Notes under the pieces: model-generated
Database searches by the model: none
Seen by the model: only the letters and a program-made list of their open reading frames with translations
Told to the model about the DNA's origin: nothing
Position numbers and translations under genes: made by a program
Source: Archangium sp.
GTDB taxonomy: Bacteria > Myxococcota > Myxococcia > Myxococcales > Myxococcaceae
Reading direction: 5' to 3'
Assembly (NCBI GenBank): GCA_030695565.1
Contig: JAUYRZ010000080.1
Coordinates: 1-45,469 of the forward strand
Length of the DNA: 45,469 nt
Shown here: positions 40,400 to 45,469 of the stretch, one piece after another
Layout of the letters: the number at the start of each line of letters is the position of its first letter
Numbering within the stretch: the stretch's first letter is position 1

Positions 40400-43300
40400 G
40401 TCGCTTCTTCATCGAGCGCCCGGTCTTCTCGAGCGTGCTGGCCCTGTTGTTCGTGTTGGTGGGCGGGCTCGCGATCCCCACGCTGCCGGTCTCGCAGTAC
40501 CCCAGCCTCTCGTTGCCGCAGGTCAACGTGACGTCGATCTACACGGGCGCCAGCGCCGAGGTGGTGGAGTCGGCCGTCACCACGCCCCTCGAGCAGCAGC
40601 TCAACGGCGTGGAGGGCATGAAGTACATCACCTCGAGCAGCGGCTCTGACGGGGTGTCCAACATCAGCGTGGTGTTCGATCCGCGCCGCAACGTCGACGT
40701 GGCCGCGGTCGACGTGCAGAACCGCGTGCAGACGGCGACGGCCTTGTTGCCCACCGAGGTGCGGCAGAACGGCATCTCGATCACCAAGACCGCGGGCAGC
40801 TTCGTGCTCGCCGTCGCGATCTTCGATGAAAGCGGGCAATACAACACGCAGTTCATCTCGAACTACGCCGACATCTACATGCGCGACGCGCTCAAGCGCA
40901 TCAAGGGCGTGGGCAGCGTCGAGGTGTTCGGGGCGCGGCGGTTCTCCATGCGCGTGTGGATCGATCCCGCGAAGTTGGCGGCGCGATCGTTGACTCCGCT
41001 CGACGTGGTGGCGGCGTTGCGTGAACAGAACGTGCAGGTCGCCGCGGGTCAGATCGGGCGTCCTCCTGCGCCGGCAGGCCAGGTGCTGCAACTGAACGTG
41101 GTGGCGAAGGGCCGCCTCTCGGAGCCGCGCGAATTCGAAGACGTGGTGCTCAAGACAGGGCCTGGGCCGGGTGCGCTGGTTCGGCTGCGTGACGTCGCGC
41201 GGGTCGAGCTGGGCGCGGAGGATGAGGCGCAGATGCTCCGCTACAACGGGCGCGAGACCTCGGGCCTGGGCATCACCCAGTTGCCCACCGCCAACGCGCT
41301 CGACGTGGCGGAAGGCGTGAAGGCAGAGCTGAGGCGGCTCGAGAAGCAGTTTCCCCGGGGGCTGCACTACGAAGTGGCCTTCGACAGCACCACCGCCGTG
41401 GAGCAGTCGATCGCGGAGGTGTTGATCACCTTGCTCGAGGCGATGGCGCTGGTGGTGATCGTGATCCTCGCGTTTCTCCAGGGGTGGCGAGCCACGCTCA
41501 TTCCCGCGGTGGTGATCCCCGTCTCGCTCATCGGCACCTTCGCGTTCGTGAAGTTGATGGGGTTCTCCATCAACACGCTCACGCTCTTCGGGCTCACCCT
41601 GGCCACCGGCCTGGTGGTCGACGACGCCATCGTGGTGATCGAGAACATCTCGCGTCACCTCGAAGAGGATCACCGCATCACGCCGCTTCAGGCCGCGATC
41701 ACCGGCATGCAGGAAGTGTTCGGCCCGGTCATCGCCATCTCGCTGGTGCTGGTGGCGGTGTTCGTGCCGGTCAGCTTCTTCCCCGGCAGCACGGGCATCA
41801 TCTACCAACAGTTCGCGCTCACCATCGCGTTCTCGGTGGCGATCTCCACGTTCATCTCGGTGACGCTCACGCCCGCCTTGTCGGCCTTGTTGCTGCGGCA
41901 TCCCAGTGGAGAGAAGTGGGTGGGCTACCGCTTGGTCGATCGGGTGCTTCATGCGTTGCAACGGGGGTATGCGCGTGCGCTCGCCACGGTGTTGGCGTGG
42001 CCGAAGGCCGGCATGGTGGTGTTTCTGCTGTGCGTGCTGGCCACCTGGCAGTTGTTCACCCGCGTGCCGACCGCCTTCGTGCCCGAGGAGGATCAGGGCT
42101 GGTTCCTGGTGATCGTCAACGGCCCCGATGGCGCTTCGTTGCAACGCACCGGCAAGGTGCTGGAGCAGGTCGACGCAGTGCTCCACCAGCAGCCCGAGGT
42201 CAGCGGCGTGTTCGCCGTTGGCGGCTTCTCGTTCGGTGGCAGTGGACCCAACCGAGGCATCCTCTTCATCAACCTGAAGGACTGGAAGGAGCGGAAGGGC
42301 CCGGATCATTCGGTCGGCGCGGTGCTCGGCCGGTTACAGGCGCCGCTCGGGGCGATCACCGACGCGATGGTGATGGCGTTCCCTCCGCCCAGTGTCGAAG
42401 GGGTCGGATCCGTCGGCGGTTTCTCACTGCAGTTGGAAGACCGAACGCTGCAGGCCACGCTTCCCCAACTGGCGGCGGCCGCACGCGCCGTGATGGAGAA
42501 GAGCTCGACTGCGCCTGCCATCGCCGGAGCGTTCAGCAGCTTCACGGCGGATGACCCGCAGCTGAAGGTCGAAGTGGATCGCGCGAAGACGCGCGCGCTG
42601 GGCATCGGGGTCGACCAGGTGTTCGGCACGCTCCAGGTCTCGCTGGGGTCGGCGTACGTGAACGACTTCGACTTCGCCAACCGCGCGTACCGGGTCTACG
42701 TGCAGGCCGATGCAGCGTCGCGTGATGAGCCCAGCGACATCGGCGCGCTCTACGTTCGGTCGGCCACGGGTTCGATGGTGCCGCTCGACAACCTGGTGAA
42801 GGTGACGCCCGCGATCTCGGCGCAGGTGATCAACCACTTCAACCTGTTCCGTTCGGTGGAGGTGAGCGGCTCGGTCGCCCCGGGCTTCAGCTCAGGGCAG
42901 GCGCTCAGCTCGATGGAGCGCGTGGCGCGGGAGGCGATGCCCGATGGCTTCGACTTCGAGTGGTCGGGTTTGTCTCAGGAGGAGATCGAGTCGGGTGGCC
43001 AGACGTGGCGCATCTTCGTGCTCGGGCTGCTGTTCGTGTTCCTGGTGCTGGCGGCGCAGTACGAGAGCTTCACGCTGCCCTTCGTGGTGGTGCTCACGGT
43101 GCCGTTGGCGATCATGGGGGCGCTCAGTGCTCAGGCGCTGCGTGGCTTGCCCAATGACGTGTTCTGCCAGGTGGGCATGGTGATGCTGGTGGGGCTCTCC
43201 AGCAAGAACGCGATTCTGATCGTCGAGCTGGCGCGGCGGCTGCGGGTGGAGGGCCAGGACGCCGTCTCGGCGGCTCGGCGGGCGTGTGAGCTGCGGCTTC

Positions 43301-43515
43301 GGCCGATTCTGATGACGTCGATTGCGTTTCTGTTGGGCGTGTTGCCGCTGACGTTTTCGACCGGGGCGGGGTCGGCGGCGCGGCGATCGTTGGGGACTGC
43401 GGTGTTCGGCGGGATGGCGTTGTCGACGGTGCTGACTCTGTTTTTTACGCCGTTGATCTTCGTGATCGTCGACAGGATCACTTCGCGGTCGGGAAGGCCC
43501 TCTCCCCAAGTTTGA
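40396..43515 (+). CDS. RND efflux pump, AcrB/HAE1 family
   Basis: 1039 residues, normal for the hydrophobe/amphiphile efflux family. Twelve transmembrane helices with two large periplasmic loops. The proton-relay residues are present: Asp409-Asp410 in TGLVVDDAIVVIENI and Lys937 in GLSSKNAILIVELA. The N-terminus MSRFFIERPVFSSVLALLFVLVGGLAIPTLPVSQYPSLSLPQV and the KTAGSF and GATGS-like porter segments fit AcrB-type drug or solvent efflux more than metal efflux. Substrates cannot be told from sequence. No repressor gene is adjacent. It ends one base from the stop of the opposing dihydrouridine synthase gene. Confidence 0.95.
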   Translation: MSRFFIERPVFSSVLALLFVLVGGLAIPTLPVSQYPSLSLPQVNVTSIYTGASAEVVESAVTTPLEQQLNGVEGMKYITSSSGSDGVSNISVVFDPRRNVDVAAVDVQNRVQTATALLPTEVRQNGISITKTAGSFVLAVAIFDESGQYNTQFISNYADIYMRDALKRIKGVGSVEVFGARRFSMRVWIDPAKLAARSLTPLDVVAALREQNVQVAAGQIGRPPAPAGQVLQLNVVAKGRLSEPREFEDVVLKTGPGPGALVRLRDVARVELGAEDEAQMLRYNGRETSGLGITQLPTANALDVAEGVKAELRRLEKQFPRGLHYEVAFDSTTAVEQSIAEVLITLLEAMALVVIVILAFLQGWRATLIPAVVIPVSLIGTFAFVKLMGFSINTLTLFGLTLATGLVVDDAIVVIENISRHLEEDHRITPLQAAITGMQEVFGPVIAISLVLVAVFVPVSFFPGSTGIIYQQFALTIAFSVAISTFISVTLTPALSALLLRHPSGEKWVGYRLVDRVLHALQRGYARALATVLAWPKAGMVVFLLCVLATWQLFTRVPTAFVPEEDQGWFLVIVNGPDGASLQRTGKVLEQVDAVLHQQPEVSGVFAVGGFSFGGSGPNRGILFINLKDWKERKGPDHSVGAVLGRLQAPLGAITDAMVMAFPPPSVEGVGSVGGFSLQLEDRTLQATLPQLAAAARAVMEKSSTAPAIAGAFSSFTADDPQLKVEVDRAKTRALGIGVDQVFGTLQVSLGSAYVNDFDFANRAYRVYVQADAASRDEPSDIGALYVRSATGSMVPLDNLVKVTPAISAQVINHFNLFRSVEVSGSVAPGFSSGQALSSMERVAREAMPDGFDFEWSGLSQEEIESGGQTWRIFVLGLLFVFLVLAAQYESFTLPFVVVLTVPLAIMGALSAQALRGLPNDVFCQVGMVMLVGLSSKNAILIVELARRLRVEGQDAVSAARRACELRLRPILMTSIAFLLGVLPLTFSTGAGSAARRSLGTAVFGGMALSTVLTLFFTPLIFVIVDRITSRSGRPSPQV

Positions 43516-43516
43516 C

Positions 43517-44479
43517 TCACTGCATGTGTTCGTTGGCGGGCAGGGCAGCGCCCTTGTCCACGTCGCCGTGCAGGCGGGCCTTCATTCGGCGGAAGCCCTC
43601 CTGGTGCCACTCTCGGAACTTGGGCTTCGAGCCGTACCGTTCGGCGAGGGTGAGGTACTGCGTCTCGGCGGCATCCAGCTCGGCGTCAGACGTCGGCTGG
43701 CCTGAACCTTCTCCCCGCAGACCGCGGAAGACCCAGGGGCTCTTGATCGCACCGCGCGCGATGAGAGCACCGATGGCGCCGGTTTCACGTGACAGGCGAT
43801 CCCAGTCTTCGCGGGTGACCACGTCGCCGTTGCCGATGATCGGGATCTTCGACTGCGCCTGCGCTTCGGCGATCGCGCTCCAGGTCGGCTGGTCGGCGCT
43901 GTTCTGGCGGGCGTGCCGCGCGTGGATGGTGAGGTAGTCGAGGTGCTCGTTCGCCAACTCGACGATGGGCAGGTACACCTTCTGGTCCTGCTCCAGGCGG
44001 TTGAGGCCGAGGCGAATCTTGGCGCCGACCGCACCGATGGGGAGCGAGGTGCTCTTCTTCCACTCCGCGAGCGTCTTGAAGATCGTATCGAGCTTGCCGC
44101 GCCGCTTGAGCAGTGCAGGGCCTGCGCCGATGCGGATCACTTCAGGCGAGGGGCAGCCGAAGTTGAGATCGATCGCGCGGATGTTCTTGAAGTGAGCCAC
44201 CGGCTTCTCGAGCTTCTCCAGCGCTTCCGAGAGTTCCTTCTCGTTGGCCACCATCAACTGCACGCCGGTGAGCACTTCGGGATCGAAGGTGTCGATGAGC
44301 TCGAGGGTGCTCTTGTTGTTCCGGGCGAGGCCGCGCGCGCGGATCATCTCCGTCCAGGTGAGGCTGGCCCCCCGATCCCAGCACACGCGACGGAAAGCGC
44401 AGTCGGACACGCTCTCCAGGGGCGCGAGGATGAAGGGGCTGGAGAGCTCCAGGCTGCCGAGCTTCAACGGCTGAGTCAT
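43517..44479 (-). CDS. tRNA-dihydrouridine synthase
   Basis: 320 residues. An FMN-dependent TIM-barrel enzyme that reduces uridine to dihydrouridine in tRNA. It starts LKLGSLELSSPFILAPLESVSDCAFRRVC, contains the catalytic cysteine in AIDLNFGCPSPEV (Cys109) and has KIRLGLNRLEQDQ, LTIHARHARQNSADQPTWSAI, IPIIGNGDVVTREDW and IGALIARGAIKSPWVFRGL for FMN phosphate binding. The DusA/B/C subclass is not certain. The C-terminal helical domain (REWHQEGFRRMKARLHGD) is present. It follows the AraC-Ogt gene on the same strand with a 58-bp gap, and converges on the RND gene. Confidence 0.9.
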   Translation of the reverse strand: MTQPLKLGSLELSSPFILAPLESVSDCAFRRVCWDRGASLTWTEMIRARGLARNNKSTLELIDTFDPEVLTGVQLMVANEKELSEALEKLEKPVAHFKNIRAIDLNFGCPSPEVIRIGAGPALLKRRGKLDTIFKTLAEWKKSTSLPIGAVGAKIRLGLNRLEQDQKVYLPIVELANEHLDYLTIHARHARQNSADQPTWSAIAEAQAQSKIPIIGNGDVVTREDWDRLSRETGAIGALIARGAIKSPWVFRGLRGEGSGQPTSDAELDAAETQYLTLAERYGSKPKFREWHQEGFRRMKARLHGDVDKGAALPANEHMQ

Positions 44480-44481
44480 GG

Positions 44482-44529
44482 GGAACCGTGCGTACCGTTC
44501 CTCCGCCGGGCAGTCGAGGGCTTGCCCGG
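44482..44529. other. Stem-loops between the ada-like gene and the dus gene
   Basis: CCGGGCA (44506-44512) pairs with TGCCCGG (44523-44529) over a 10-nt loop. Beside it, GGAACCGTGCGTACCGTTCC (44482-44501) is nearly self-complementary. They lie in the gap before the dus start. Attenuation, weak termination or an operator are possible; there is no T tract on the minus strand. Confidence 0.4.
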
Positions 44530-44537
44530 TTTCGGTG

Positions 44538-45323
44538 CTAGGCCAGTTCCTGGGCCAGCAGCGCCGCCTTGCGCTCCGGGCCCCATCGGTAGCCGCCCAG
44601 TGTGCCGGTCGATTGGATCACCCGGTGACAGGGAATCAGGCAGGCCAGGTGGTTCCCGGCGATCGCGCTGGCGACGGCGCGCACCGCGGTCGGCGTCTTC
44701 ACCTGAGTGGCGAGCTGCGCGTAGGTGGCGACTGTACCGCTCGGGATCTGGATCAAGGCTCGCCAGACTGCGACCTGAAGATCGGTGCCGTGCAACACCA
44801 CCGAGAGCGGCTTCGTGAGTCGATCACCTTCGAGCAGGCGCTCGAGCTGGTCGGTCTCCGTCGCCAGACCCCTGGTGTCACGCACCAACGTGCAGCCTGG
44901 CCAGCGTTCTTCGATGCTGTCGAGGCCCGAGAAGGAGATGCCGCACAGGCCGCGAGAGGTCGCGGCGATGGTGAGCTTGCCGAGGCCGGTGTTCGCTTCG
45001 CTCCAGCGCAGGGTTGGGCCGGCTTTGAATTCGCCGGGCGTCATTCGCTCGATGCGCAGCATCGCGTCGTGGAGACGGCCCGGTCCGCTCAGGCCCGCGT
45101 CCCAGGCGGCTTCGAGCACACTTCGCGATCGCAGCAGCGCCGCCTTCGCGGCTTCCACGCTGAGCACCTGGTGGAAACGGAGCGGGGTGACTCCGACGAG
45201 CTTCTGGAAGGTGCGCTGGAAGTGGAAGGGGCTCATGCCCGCTCGGGTGGCCAGGTCGTTCAACACCGGCGGGCGGGCGGCGAGGTCGGGCAGGGTGGCG
45301 GCGATGCGGTCGAAGGCGGTCAT
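44538..45323 (-). CDS. AraC-type HTH fused to methylated-DNA-cysteine methyltransferase (Ada-like)
   Basis: 261 residues from ATG at 45323; upstream in-frame codons encode repeat DNA and are excluded. Residues about 1-100 form an AraC/XylS helix-turn-helix domain (LNDLATRAGMSPFHFQRTFQKLVGVTPLRFHQ...LLEAAWDAGLSGPGRLHDA). Residues about 110-180 are the Ogt N-terminal RNaseH-like fold, and 181-261 the methyltransferase active-site domain with NHLACLIPCHRVI (Cys232). It repairs O6-alkylguanine by transferring the alkyl group to Cys232. Unlike E. coli Ada it lacks the N-terminal zinc domain that senses methylphosphotriesters, so how or whether it activates transcription is open. Confidence 0.9.
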   Translation of the reverse strand: MTAFDRIAATLPDLAARPPVLNDLATRAGMSPFHFQRTFQKLVGVTPLRFHQVLSVEAAKAALLRSRSVLEAAWDAGLSGPGRLHDAMLRIERMTPGEFKAGPTLRWSEANTGLGKLTIAATSRGLCGISFSGLDSIEERWPGCTLVRDTRGLATETDQLERLLEGDRLTKPLSVVLHGTDLQVAVWRALIQIPSGTVATYAQLATQVKTPTAVRAVASAIAGNHLACLIPCHRVIQSTGTLGGYRWGPERKAALLAQELA

Positions 45324-45378
45324 GCGAGCACCGTAAGGAGCCGAGGTTTTGTTGCCCACCCGGTTCTTGCGCTTCTCT

Positions 45379-45451
45379 CCCTCTCCCTGCGCCAGCGGGG
45401 AGAGGGGCGGGGTGAGGGGCCGTTCGGGGTTTGGAGTCGAGCCCCTCACCC
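45379..45451. repeat. CCCTCTCCC-family repeat with nested inverted repeat at right edge
   Basis: CCCTCTCCC (45379-45387) pairs with GGGAGAGGG (45398-45406). Just beyond, GGGTGAGGGGC (45410-45420) and GCCCCTCACCC (45441-45451) form an 11-bp inverted repeat. The stretch 45324-45469 contains no gene I can support, only this element and the ada-like promoter region. Confidence 0.72.
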
Positions 45452-45469
45452 GGCCTGCGGCCGACCTCT

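Noticed and set aside
40375-42309. 644-codon minus-strand frame opposite the RND pump
   Set aside because: Antisense shadow of a certain gene; His/Arg/Asp-rich without motifs.

Overview
High-GC DNA with nearly continuous genes. Several features point to Myxococcota, probably Cystobacterineae: lipoproteins with Asp-Ala-Gly spacer repeats, a TIGR02996 'repeat-companion' protein, an FHA-sigma54 activator, a MYXO-CTERM-like tail at the left edge, an outer membrane with LptD, and a menaquinone locus. This assignment is inference; no rRNA or tRNA is present to confirm it. Every function below was read from motifs by eye, with no database search.

Layout. (1) 1-3909: tail of a sorted surface protein, a TonB-dependent receptor overlapping an HmuY-like lipoprotein gene (probable haem uptake pair), and an alpha/beta hydrolase. 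(2) 3975-9969: envelope block with an AMIN / long charged helix / AMIN-like protein directly before lptD, then a large lipoprotein with calcium-loop-like motifs. (3) 10013-11570: TetR regulator with a palindrome in front of it, and a crotonase-family protein. (4) 11524-15061: M23 endopeptidase and two divergent lipoproteins. (5) 15155-20510: FHA-sigma54 activator divergent from icd, then mdh, a TIGR02996 protein and a small membrane protein. (6) 20543-25154: terminator, 85-bp tandem repeat, acidic zinc-ribbon protein divergent from an acyl-CoA synthetase, then gltA and a VTT-domain membrane protein. (7) 25247-29360: mono-haem-like lipoprotein, EEP-family phosphodiesterase, DUF4260-like protein divergent from a LysR regulator, a Cys-rich gene remnant with its own terminator, and recX with an internal duplication. 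(8) 29361-37929: menaquinone hub. aroF-ubiE/menG on the minus strand are divergent from menF-menD-menH-menA-menC-menE on the plus strand, across an 83-bp gap carrying a palindrome. (9) 38058-45323: tripartite RND efflux operon, a tRNA-dihydrouridine synthase and an AraC-Ogt fusion.

How the genes work together. icd, mdh and gltA supply the oxidative TCA cycle. The menaquinone hub links chorismate supply (DAHP synthase) to MenF, MenD, MenH, MenC, MenE, MenA and the final methylation; menB is not in the window. LptD, the AMIN protein, the RND pump and several lipoproteins serve the envelope.

Two repeat families are scattered through the window. One is an 85-bp structured unit, with two exact tandem copies plus a partial copy, an inverted partial copy at 15083 and a diverged copy at 12398. 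The other is a small CCCTCTCCC...GGGAGAGGG hairpin found between genes and in frame inside menE. I found no CRISPR array, prophage, insertion sequence, rRNA or tRNA. I see no clearly unprecedented multi-gene system. The best leads are the menaquinone/DAHP synthase bidirectional hub, the repeat families (including an in-frame insertion), the AMIN-helix-AMIN protein beside lptD, and the duplicated RecX module.
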